Shown: positions 21,532 to 29,378 of the stretch, piece after piece | How the letters are laid out: every line of letters begins with the position of its first letter | Numbering within the stretch: the stretch's first letter is position 1 | NCBI RefSeq assembly: GCF_023284005.1 | Contig: NZ_JAKIKS010000059.1 | Location: 1 to 33,986 of the forward strand | Source: Shewanella surugensis | GTDB lineage: Bacteria > Pseudomonadota > Gammaproteobacteria > Enterobacterales > Shewanellaceae | DNA length: 33,986 nt | Direction of reading: 5' to 3' | Notes under the pieces: model-generated | Told to the model about the DNA's origin: nothing | Database searches by the model: none | Seen by the model: the letters and a program-made list of their open reading frames with translations, nothing else | Position numbers and translations under genes: made by a program

Positions 21532-23802
21532 ATGCAAATAGCGAGCTTAGGTTTTCCTCGAATTGGTCGTCATCGTGAACTTAAGTTTGCGTTAGAAAAG
21601 TATTGGCGTGGTGAGATAACACAAGCAGAGCTTTCAGACGTAGCGAGTGATTTGCGTCGTACGCATTGGCAGTGGCAGGCCGATGCGGGCGTAGAGTTTC
21701 TACCTGTTGGTGATTTTGCTTATTACGATCAAGTGTTGACACTCAGTGCGACGTTAAATGCGATTCCTGATCGTCATCGCGGTGAAGGTCAAATAGACAT
21801 TGATACCTTGTTTAGAGTGGGCCGTGGTCGAGCGCCGTCAGGGACGAACGCCCCCGCAGCTGAAATGACGAAATACTTCAATACGAATTATCATTATATC
21901 GTGCCTGAACTTAAACCTGAGCAGACCTTTGACATTGCTTATAATCAATTTTTTGATGAAATTGAAGAAGTGAAGGCGCTAGGCTTTAAAGCCAAACCGG
22001 TTATTTTAGGCCCGGTATCATTCTTATACCTTGCAAAAACAGTGGAAGCTGAATTTGATAAATTGACTTTGTTGCCCTCGTTATTAACAGCGTATACGGC
22101 TTTGTTAACGTGTTTTAATGAACAAGGGGTCGAATGGGTACAGCTTGACGAACCTATTTTGGCTTTAGAGCTAACAAGTGATTGGCAGCAAGCTATTACG
22201 GATACTTATCAAGCATTGGATGCCGCACCGACAAAAACTTTGCTGGCCAGCTATTATGGCAGTATTGAGCATCATCTTGACTTAGTGACTGATCTACCTG
22301 TAGCGGGTCTTCACCTTGATTTGGTTACTGCACCCGAACAATTAGCGGCATTTGCTGAGAAAGTAAACACTGACACCGTGCTGTCGTTAGGCGTGATCAA
22401 TGGTCGTAATGTTTGGGCGGCAGAACTTGATACCCTTGCCAAGCGTATTTCAAGTGTGGTGCATGATCGTCAAGATAACGTTTGGATTGCGCCTTCTTGC
22501 AGCTTATTACACAGTCCCGTCGATTTAGAAGTGGAAACGGAGCTTGCACCAGAGCTTAAAACACAACTGGCATTTGCTAAACAAAAGTTGACTGAGTTAT
22601 CTCAGCTAAAGACATTACTCGATGATAGGCAGTCACCGCTTGCAGAGGCCATCGTTGCTCATTGTGCCCTACGTCGTCATGCCAGAGCAAAAGCGGCAGA
22701 TCAATCGGTGATCGATAGAGTTGCAGCATTAGCTCAACAAGATTATGAAAGACAGAATGAGTTTGTAAAACGTCAAGCAGTACAGCAAGATAAATATCGC
22801 TTACCCTTATTTCCTATAACGACCATAGGATCGTTTCCTCAAACGCCTGCTATTCGGGGTTTACGTAGCCGCTGGCGTAAAGGTGAAATCACCGAAGCGA
22901 CGTATACTGAGCAACTCCAACAAGTGACAAAAGATACCATTGAACGTCAACTTAAACTCGGTATTGATGTTTTAGTCCACGGTGAAGCTGAACGTAATGA
23001 CATGGTGGAATACTTTGGCGAACAACTTGAAGGTGTCGGCTTTACGCAATTTGGTTGGGTACAAAGTTATGGTTCTCGCTGCGTTAAACCGCCGCTTATT
23101 TATGGTGATGTGAGCCGCCCTAAAGCAATGACCGTAGAATGGGCTACTTATGCGCAGAGTTTAACGGAAAAGCCGGTTAAAGGAATGCTGACGGGACCTG
23201 TTACCATCTTACATTGGTCTTTTGCTCGCGAAGATATTAGTCGTGATGAAATAGCGACCCAAATAGGCTTAGCTATCCGTGATGAAGTGGTTGATTTGCA
23301 AAATGCGGGTATTGGCATTATTCAAATTGATGAGCCCGCTTTTCGTGAAGGGCTGCCTTTGAAGAAAAGTGACTGGCAGCATTATCTTGATTGGGCCGTT
23401 AATGCTTTTAAGTTAAGTGCCGCTGGTGTGACTGATGCAACGCAGATCCATACGCATATGTGTTATAGCGAATTTAATGAGACGATTGCTGCGATAGCGG
23501 CTATGGATGCCGATGTTATCACCATTGAAACGTCACGCTCTCGTATGGGCTTACTGAAAGCTTTTGAAGATTTTAATTATCCTAATGAAATCGGTCCAGG
23601 TGTTTATGATATTCATTCGCCTAATATTCCCAGTGTGGATGAAATGGTGACGTTAATTGAAAAAGCCGCTAGAAAAATCCCTGTGCGTCAATTATGGGTT
23701 AACCCTGATTGCGGATTAAAAACACGGACATGGGATGAAGTTGAGCCCGCTTTACGTAACTTAGTGACCGCAACAAAAGAGCTAAGACGCAAGTTAGGTT
23801 GA
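21532..23802 (+). CDS. metE: Cobalamin-independent methionine synthase MetE
   Basis: A 756-residue enzyme (E. coli 753) that methylates homocysteine using 5-methyltetrahydropteroyltri-glutamate. The zinc site is intact: H642 and C644 in HTHMCYSEF, E666 in VITIETSRS and C727 in VNPDCGLKTR, one residue offset from the E. coli positions. The N-terminal half (IASLGFPRIGRHRELK, WRGEI) is the duplicated barrel. AAAGGG lies about 7 bases before the ATG. Upstream lie MetJ boxes and MetR-like dyads shared with divergent metR; no B12 riboswitch is present. A terminator follows at 23837-23862. Confidence 0.97.
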   Translation: MQIASLGFPRIGRHRELKFALEKYWRGEITQAELSDVASDLRRTHWQWQADAGVEFLPVGDFAYYDQVLTLSATLNAIPDRHRGEGQIDIDTLFRVGRGRAPSGTNAPAAEMTKYFNTNYHYIVPELKPEQTFDIAYNQFFDEIEEVKALGFKAKPVILGPVSFLYLAKTVEAEFDKLTLLPSLLTAYTALLTCFNEQGVEWVQLDEPILALELTSDWQQAITDTYQALDAAPTKTLLASYYGSIEHHLDLVTDLPVAGLHLDLVTAPEQLAAFAEKVNTDTVLSLGVINGRNVWAAELDTLAKRISSVVHDRQDNVWIAPSCSLLHSPVDLEVETELAPELKTQLAFAKQKLTELSQLKTLLDDRQSPLAEAIVAHCALRRHARAKAADQSVIDRVAALAQQDYERQNEFVKRQAVQQDKYRLPLFPITTIGSFPQTPAIRGLRSRWRKGEITEATYTEQLQQVTKDTIERQLKLGIDVLVHGEAERNDMVEYFGEQLEGVGFTQFGWVQSYGSRCVKPPLIYGDVSRPKAMTVEWATYAQSLTEKPVKGMLTGPVTILHWSFAREDISRDEIATQIGLAIRDEVVDLQNAGIGIIQIDEPAFREGLPLKKSDWQHYLDWAVNAFKLSAAGVTDATQIHTHMCYSEFNETIAAIAAMDADVITIETSRSRMGLLKAFEDFNYPNEIGPGVYDIHSPNIPSVDEMVTLIEKAARKIPVRQLWVNPDCGLKTRTWDEVEPALRNLVTATKELRRKLG

Positions 23803-23836
23803 TGCATATTGTCAATTGACTGATTACCTTCCCCTA

Positions 23837-23865
23837 AAAGCTAGCGTGTATTCGCTAGCTTTCTT
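23837..23865 (+). terminator. Terminator of metE
   Basis: AAAGCTAGCG (23837-23846) and CGCTAGCTTT (23853-23862) pair perfectly around TGTATT, followed by a short T-rich tail (cttatatg). It lies inside an upstream extension of the next reading frame and so argues that the next gene starts later, at 23921. Confidence 0.8.
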
Positions 23866-23920
23866 ATATGCTACTTTATCCTCTTCTCATTTATTCTTTC
23901 TCATTTTTGGAAGTATCAAT

Positions 23921-24850
23921 ATGTCGGTAATATTAACGCGGTTATTTCCTTTATGGGTGTTATTGATGGTAGGGACTGCCTTTGCAGAGCCCGCATTTTT
24001 TATTGATTTTAAAGGCATGATCACCCCTTTATTGGCATTGATCATGCTATGTATGGGGCTGACGTTAACGGCTCATGACTTTTCGTTGGTAATGCAAAAA
24101 AAACGTGTGGTGTTCTTGGGTGTATTACTGCAATTTACGTTAATGCCTTTGTTAGCTCTCTTCATTGCCAAGAGTTTGCAGTTAAATGATGATTTATTAG
24201 TCGGTATGGTATTGTTGGGCAGTGTTGCGGGTGGAACAGCTTCTAATGTTATGTGCTTTTTAGCAAAAGGAAATGTGGCATTATCGATTACCATGACGGC
24301 AACATCAACTTTATTGAGTGTGGTGTTAACGCCTATTCTAGTTGAATTATTAGTGGGGAAAGTTGTCGATGTGCCGTTTCTCAGTATGTTGCTGAGCATG
24401 GTGAAGATTGTTTTGTTTCCCGTAGGAATAGGTTTATTGCTGAATACGTTTTTAACGCGCGTGGTGAGTCGGATCGGTGATTGGTTGCCGTTCTTATCGA
24501 TGGTGGTGATTGCGTTCATTATCGCGATTGTTGTGGCGTTAAATGTGAGTAATATTGCATCCATGGGACTACTGGTGATGCTAGCGGTGATTTTACATAA
24601 TGGATTTGGTTTGTTAAGTGGCTATTGGGGGGCTCGATTTTTTGGTTATGATGAAGCGATTTGTCGCACCATTGCCATTGAAGTGGGGATGCAAAACTCA
24701 GGATTAGCGGTCGCTTTATCAATGCAATTTTTCAATGCTATTACGGCGCTGCCAGGGGCTATTTTTAGTGTATGGCATGTGTTGTCTGGGAGTGTATTAG
24801 CAAGCTTTTGGTTTAATAGAAAAGTCAGCCGTGATGATCCTCGCGCTTAG
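23921..24850 (+). CDS. BASS-family (bile acid:Na+ symporter-like) transporter
   Basis: A membrane protein of 309 residues from ATG 23921. An upstream in-frame ATG at 23816 would add 35 residues but would run through the metE terminator; at 23921 a GGAAG lies 7 bases upstream and the protein begins at a normal BASS position (MSVILTRLFPLWVLL). Nine or ten membrane segments are visible. Family motifs are LCMGLTL (43-49), GSVAGGTASNVMCFLAKGNVALS (100-122, described by its key GGTASN at 104-109) and EVGMQNSGLA near the end, both at the sodium/substrate site. BASS proteins move organic anions such as pyruvate, pantothenate, keto-acids or bile acids with sodium; the substrate here is unknown. It sits behind metE but is separated by a terminator. 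Confidence 0.88.
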   Translation: MSVILTRLFPLWVLLMVGTAFAEPAFFIDFKGMITPLLALIMLCMGLTLTAHDFSLVMQKKRVVFLGVLLQFTLMPLLALFIAKSLQLNDDLLVGMVLLGSVAGGTASNVMCFLAKGNVALSITMTATSTLLSVVLTPILVELLVGKVVDVPFLSMLLSMVKIVLFPVGIGLLLNTFLTRVVSRIGDWLPFLSMVVIAFIIAIVVALNVSNIASMGLLVMLAVILHNGFGLLSGYWGARFFGYDEAICRTIAIEVGMQNSGLAVALSMQFFNAITALPGAIFSVWHVLSGSVLASFWFNRKVSRDDPRA

Positions 24851-25448
24851 CATTCAATGGTTGAATCCAACGTTTAAAAATGAAGTGTTAATGTTGTTTT
24901 AAAGCGAGGCTGGAAAGCGGCTTGAGGGTGCTAATATCCATCCTGCTAAGTTAGGTTATTTGTTCAGAGCCCCTTCAGATTTTCAATTCAAGGCGCATGA
25001 TTAAAGGAATGTAGCGACCTTTTGATGTTATGCTGCACGGAAGTGACTCATTTGACTAACTCCCAAGTAGGTTGGTTTACATATATGTTCTGCGTTGCTG
25101 AACATTAACGGAGAATAACTAGGCAATCTGGTTAGCAGACCATCATGGTCGTTCGCTTACATCAATCTGATCACGACATTTGTTCATCTGACCAATATGG
25201 ATATAGGAAATGTCTTATTGTGGTCAGGAACAACAAAGAGCTAAGCATCAGATGACGGTATGTCATTCATGTAGGCAGGCAGGAGTAATCAATGACCTCG
25301 TCTAAATACTTTTTAATTCCAGCTGGATCCTGACTTTTCAAGTGGTTTGGGTATATATATTATTTAAAATATCAATTAGACTATACTGATATAGTATGAA
25401 AGTCAGTGTGTTAAGCATATTGTTTTTTAGTCTAATAAAAAGGTGCCT
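24851..25448. other. Gene-poor stretch with several dyads
   Basis: About 590 bases without a gene of normal size. Dyads seen: ATTCAA/TTGAAT (24852-24866) after the transporter stop; GACCAT-C-ATGGTC (25138-25150); CTGACCA (25188-25194) with TGGTCAG (25221-25227); ACTATA (25380-25385) with TATAGT (25390-25395). A strong Shine-Dalgarno with a 13-codon ORF lies at 25281-25333. It may be a remnant of a mobile element or a structured RNA leader; neither is recognised. Confidence 0.45.
25292..25333 (+). CDS. 13-codon ORF behind a strong ribosome-binding site
   Basis: AGGAG (25281-25285) stands 6 bases before ATG 25292, ideal spacing. The ORF encodes MTSSKYFLIPAGS and stops at TGA 25331. It could be a leader peptide, the surviving start of a gene lost by a nonsense mutation or deletion, or chance. 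The next gene begins 115 bases later. Confidence 0.25.
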   Translation: MTSSKYFLIPAGS

Positions 25449-26846
25449 GTGTCTAAAATCAGTGTAAAGCAAGATGACTCATTATCGATAAAAATTATCC
25501 ATCAAATGCAAGTGGGTGATACTCGCCATCTTGGTTTGTATTTTTTTTTCCCGAAAGAAATGGGGATCAGTACACAAAGTATTAATGAAGAAGAATACTA
25601 TCACTCGGGGATCACAGGAAGGCGTTCTTATCACTCTCCAGGGATCCATCTTCCTCTCGTCCAAAGCCGTTTTATTAGTCAAAAAAAGCGGACGATTGAA
25701 GAATTTCGCTTGTATCTAAACTTATTTGCTTATCAGTTTGCTGTGGCTATTGAAACCGACTGTAAAGAGCTCAGGCAAATCGAAGTGGCCAGTGAATTTT
25801 ATGGGGCATTAAACGAGTTATCCGATCAGGTTTTTCAATTGTTAAAGCGTTTCAGACGTAATGAACCGAGCGATCCTAAATGGAAGTCTTACTTTGAAAA
25901 TGCGGATAATTATTTATCTTGGTTTTGTGAACAGCAGTTACTGAAATTATTGGCATATTCGCCCAGGGACAGTGAGTTTACTGAAAGTAGTGATGCCATT
26001 GTTCAGTTTTGTCGCAAAGAAAAAGAATACCGAGAGCTGCGTCGATATAATTCTCCGCAAACCATCAAAGATCCTAATCGTATTGCCAATAAAATGCTAT
26101 TACTGAGACGGTTGATACAACGAGGTGTCGTCTTAAAAGAAGAAACAAAACCATTGGGTGTTGGCCTTAAAAAAATGACCACTGGAGTAGCAACCGCTTT
26201 AGTCATGCTGGTGGTATCAAGCTTAATTATTAAGGCTCAGGGTGTATTTAGTGGTTTAACCACGACATTAGTGTTGTCCCTTGCGGTGATTTATGGTTTT
26301 CGTGAAATTTTTAAAGAAGACATTCGTAATGCATTATGGCGGGCAATCCGTCGGGGTCGTCCTCGATGGAGTCGGATGTTGTCGGATACAACAAGTAAAT
26401 CACTAATAGCTAAGCAGCTGGTATGGCTAGATTTTATACGTAAAAGTGATTTGCCCGTACCGATTACTGAGATCTTAAAGCAGCGTAATCACCAAAATAA
26501 AGTCGACTCGGATATTTTACATTACGGTGTTTACACTAAGGTCAATCATAAGGATTTTTTAGCAGGATATTCGACAATACAAGAGCAAATTAATTTCAGT
26601 TTGACTCCTTTTGCGCGTTATTTAGAGCGAGGAAAAGCAAAAATTTATACTGAGAGTGAAGGTAAAATCAGTAATGCTTCTGTTGAAAGACGTTATCAAA
26701 TCAATTTGATAGCGGTATCAAGAAAGAATAAACAAGAAATGTGTTATGCAAGGTATAAAATAACCATGAATCGCTCAAGTATCATTGAAATTAGTGAGAG
26801 TGAACTACCGAGTCAATTCACTCACATTAACGAGAATAAAGAGTAA
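25449..26846 (+). CDS. Hypothetical protein with two central membrane helices
   Basis: Not a family I recognise. There are GTG codons at 25443 and 25449; AAGG (25440-25443) overlaps the first and is 5 bases from the second, so I take 25449 (465 residues). The N-terminal 240 residues are soluble with many charged and aromatic residues, including WKSYFENADNYLSWF. Two closely spaced membrane helices (about 245-262 and 268-284) form a hairpin, followed by a basic stretch (RNALWRAIRRGRPRWSRM) that should stay in the cytoplasm, and a C-terminal domain with RRYQINLIAV and YARYKITMNRSS strands. Both termini are therefore probably cytoplasmic. No signal peptide. It ends 13 bases from the end of the leftward sensor gene, convergent. 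Confidence 0.75.
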   Translation: MSKISVKQDDSLSIKIIHQMQVGDTRHLGLYFFFPKEMGISTQSINEEEYYHSGITGRRSYHSPGIHLPLVQSRFISQKKRTIEEFRLYLNLFAYQFAVAIETDCKELRQIEVASEFYGALNELSDQVFQLLKRFRRNEPSDPKWKSYFENADNYLSWFCEQQLLKLLAYSPRDSEFTESSDAIVQFCRKEKEYRELRRYNSPQTIKDPNRIANKMLLLRRLIQRGVVLKEETKPLGVGLKKMTTGVATALVMLVVSSLIIKAQGVFSGLTTTLVLSLAVIYGFREIFKEDIRNALWRAIRRGRPRWSRMLSDTTSKSLIAKQLVWLDFIRKSDLPVPITEILKQRNHQNKVDSDILHYGVYTKVNHKDFLAGYSTIQEQINFSLTPFARYLERGKAKIYTESEGKISNASVERRYQINLIAVSRKNKQEMCYARYKITMNRSSIIEISESELPSQFTHINENKE

Positions 26847-26859
26847 CCGTTATCTCGTG

Positions 26860-28260
26860 CTAACGATCCTTTTTTGGAGGGGAAATCACTAAAGGATCAT
26901 GTCTTGTGAAGGCTTGGCAGATGTTATGCTCACCCGTTTGTTTTGCTCGTTTAAGGGCAATTTCTGCATTACTCAAAAACTGCTCTAATGTTTGGTTTTC
27001 TTGGTATGATGCAATACCAATACAAATTCCGTCCCCTAAACCGTTAGCTTGTAATTTATTGAGTGACTCCAAGGCAAAGTAATGGGCTTGGTCGGCATCG
27101 GTATTAGGCAAAATAATAATTAATTTGCCTAATTGCCACTTTGCAATTTGATATCGATGAGGTAAATCTCTAAATAATTGAGATTCGACTTCTCGTTGTC
27201 TATTTTCAATTTGAGCAATATCACTGATGTGACTAAGCATACTTTCGGCGGTGATATCCAATAAGAGTAAGCTGGAGAATTCTTTATTAAGTGGACTCAT
27301 ATTATTAAAGTAATCATCCAGATCGCGTAAACTTACCAAAATAGTACTGCGATGTGGGATTAAATCACCTGCTTGTAAATAATGGCTTTGTGGGAGTGCG
27401 CGCTCAAAGGTACTGACAATGTATTCAATATCACCGGCTTCATCTAAGTAACCCTTTAAGGTTGCTTGTGTGCTGGTTTCTAATTGTTCATTGATGTTGG
27501 TGTCAATGGGGCCAGTCCAGTTACCTTGAACAAAAATTTGTTGGGTAATTTGGGGCCAGTTTTTGCCTAAGTCTTTATCTAATAAATCGGTTAAACTTTG
27601 ACCTTTGTGTTCAGTGATATTGAGCATATTATCGAAAGCATTATTCGCTCTAACGATGATGCCGTTAGCGTTAGATAATACCGTTGGAACGGAGTTATCT
27701 GTAATAAGTTGATTGAGATAGGCATCTTGTTGGTATTGTTTCAGCTCGCTAACATCTTCGAAAGTGACAATCATATAACGGTATAATTTATCCTCATTCG
27801 GTTTGAGGTGAATTTTGACCACTAAGATGTGATTGCCATTGGGATCGACATTCACTTCACCTTTCCAAGATTCATGCTGTGTGAGCTCTTCTAAAATTTG
27901 CGTGTAGCGGTCATCTTCTAGTTGCAATATTCGTTGTAAACTTCTATCGGTGAGCTCATCCATAGGTTGAGCTAATAAGTTAGCCGTAATTTCATTTGCG
28001 GTGATCACTCGGCCATTATCATTGACTATCATACAGCCAATATCGGCATGAAAGAGCTGGTTAGACAGCTCTAAACTAAACTGTCTTGAGCGCAGAACCA
28101 AATGATATAGGTGAGTTAATACTATGGCGAGTGCGCCTAATAGAGTGAGCAGTACGGCGGCAATAATTAAGATATTGCGCCATTGATGAAATTTTGCCGC
28201 TGCGTACATAAGAAATGAGAAAATATTCACGACGGGTTTCATATTGAGTGACGAGTTCAA
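26860..28260 (-). CDS. C-terminal part of a frameshifted PAS / degenerate GGDEF sensor
   Basis: Open frame of 466 codons that is best read as the second part of a 745-residue protein begun at 29098. A membrane helix (about 27-52, IIAAVLLTLLGAL) opens the real part. Two PAS-like domains follow (about 67-175, with IGCMIVNDNGRVITAN; and about 183-290, with VPTVLSNANGIIVRAN), then a GGDEF-like domain (about 325-450) that keeps IGIASYQ and AEIALKRAKQTGEHN but has AKWQLGKLIIIL where R-x-GGDEF-x should be. The active-site signature is lost, so cyclic-di-GMP synthesis is not expected. No EAL domain. The ATG at 28260 is probably chance; the true upstream part lies in another frame (see 28076-29098). 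Confidence 0.7.
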   Translation of the reverse strand: MNSSLNMKPVVNIFSFLMYAAAKFHQWRNILIIAAVLLTLLGALAIVLTHLYHLVLRSRQFSLELSNQLFHADIGCMIVNDNGRVITANEITANLLAQPMDELTDRSLQRILQLEDDRYTQILEELTQHESWKGEVNVDPNGNHILVVKIHLKPNEDKLYRYMIVTFEDVSELKQYQQDAYLNQLITDNSVPTVLSNANGIIVRANNAFDNMLNITEHKGQSLTDLLDKDLGKNWPQITQQIFVQGNWTGPIDTNINEQLETSTQATLKGYLDEAGDIEYIVSTFERALPQSHYLQAGDLIPHRSTILVSLRDLDDYFNNMSPLNKEFSSLLLLDITAESMLSHISDIAQIENRQREVESQLFRDLPHRYQIAKWQLGKLIIILPNTDADQAHYFALESLNKLQANGLGDGICIGIASYQENQTLEQFLSNAEIALKRAKQTGEHNICQAFTRHDPLVISPPKKDR

Positions 28261-29098
28261 TTTTTAGATAGACAAAGGTGGCGTCTTCACCATGAAACTG
28301 GCCGAAGTTACTCATGGCGATCTTACGCCATAGGGCAGGGTAACTTTGCTTTAAGCTATCACCTAATACTCGGGGGAAACGACTAATTTCAGGTTTCTCT
28401 TTTGCACCTGAATAGAGTAAACCTTGGGTATCAATCATCATTAATGGGGCTTTTTGGCTTGAAAATGCCGGTTTAATGCTATTGACCATTTTTGAGACTG
28501 AATTATAAGTGACCAAATAACCTTGTATTTGATGGCCTTCTTTTTCTAACCAAGCTAATTGATATAAATAAGGCTCTAATATACCGTCTATGGGAGTGAA
28601 TTCGAGCGGAGAGGTGTAGATCTCATGATCGCCCATATTTCTCGAACTACCCAATAAAGAGGGGGGTAACGATTCTTGTCCAAATTCATCAGTGGTTGCA
28701 AAAACAAATCGACCTTTTGTATCAAACAATGCGATGCCAAGTAGTGGAGGCACATTATTGACCATGACTTGCCATTTTTTCGTTAAATAGGCTTGCTTTC
28801 TCGTTGTCGGTGTTTCTAGGTAATCTTCCAAGACCTCCGATTGAGCTAGCATTTGAGTTCTAAATTGTTGAAAGGAAATGCGATCAGCCATTAAGCCGCC
28901 AACAGCTTGTAACTCTGCATATCGTTGTGTTGCCCAGTCTTCCTGTAAGCGACGCTCACCCAATGTAATGATAATGCTGGTGACAATAATGACCGCCACA
29001 GCCAACATACACAGCTGACTGGCTAAGCCCAATAAACGTTGGTGTGTCCAATGAAGGCCTTGAGCATGGATGAGAATGGGTAAATTTCGCTTTAGCAT
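28076..29098 (-). CDS. N-terminal part of the same sensor: membrane anchor and periplasmic sensing domain
   Basis: Residues 1-302 look real: a membrane helix at about 24-46 (MLAVAVIIVTSIIITLG), then a periplasmic CACHE-like domain (PPLLGIALFDTKGRFVFATT, then YLYQLAWLEKEGHQIQGYLVTYN and LMMIDTQGLLYSG) ending in YFLISYVRSGK. After K302 this frame becomes arginine/histidine-rich and meaningless, while the neighbouring frame continues as a membrane helix. Skipping one A of the AAAA run (reverse strand, + positions 28192-28195) joins SGK to FHQWRN and gives one uninterrupted 745-residue protein. So this is a frameshift mutation, a sequencing error, or less likely a +1 programmed shift. No strong Shine-Dalgarno precedes the ATG at 29098. 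Confidence 0.68.
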   Translation of the reverse strand: MLKRNLPILIHAQGLHWTHQRLLGLASQLCMLAVAVIIVTSIIITLGERRLQEDWATQRYAELQAVGGLMADRISFQQFRTQMLAQSEVLEDYLETPTTRKQAYLTKKWQVMVNNVPPLLGIALFDTKGRFVFATTDEFGQESLPPSLLGSSRNMGDHEIYTSPLEFTPIDGILEPYLYQLAWLEKEGHQIQGYLVTYNSVSKMVNSIKPAFSSQKAPLMMIDTQGLLYSGAKEKPEISRFPRVLGDSLKQSYPALWRKIAMSNFGQFHGEDATFVYLKIELVTQYETRREYFLISYVRSGKISSMAQYLNYCRRTAHSIRRTRHSINSPISFGSALKTV

Positions 29099-29318
29099 TA
29101 ACCAAATTATAAGTTGTGATTATTTTACAAGTTATGTTAGCACGAAACAGATTAATATACCCAGTAAGCCGTTTTCCTTTAGGTAAATTTTAAACTTTAT
29201 CTTGGTGACTTTATAATGAGTTTTTTAATTTAGGTTGCTATTTAAATGTGAACATTTCAGTTTCTGAATTATCGTTAAATATAATGTCAGTAAAAGTAAA
29301 TAAAGGTGATGTAAAATA

Positions 29319-29354
29319 AACAAAATAAACGCAAAAGAGAGCGTTTATTTTGTT
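29319..29354 (-). terminator. Terminator of the RND efflux operon
   Basis: Perfect 14-base arms (29319-29332 and 29341-29354, core AAATAAACGC/GCGTTTATTT) around an 8-base loop. It lies 25 bases after the pump stop codon; on the reverse strand it is followed by a T-rich stretch (TATTTTAC). Confidence 0.82.
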
Positions 29355-29378
29355 ATTTAGAGTATAAGAAAAAGATTC

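Noticed and set aside
23816..23920. N-terminal extension of the BASS transporter from ATG 23816
   Set aside because: It would translate through the metE terminator, has no good Shine-Dalgarno, and the internal ATG at 23921 fits the family start and has GGAAG upstream.
28182..28200. Programmed -1 frameshift in the sensor gene
   Set aside because: The change of frame needed is +1, and the AAAATTT run is not in the phase of a -1 slippery heptamer; a mutation or sequencing error is simpler.
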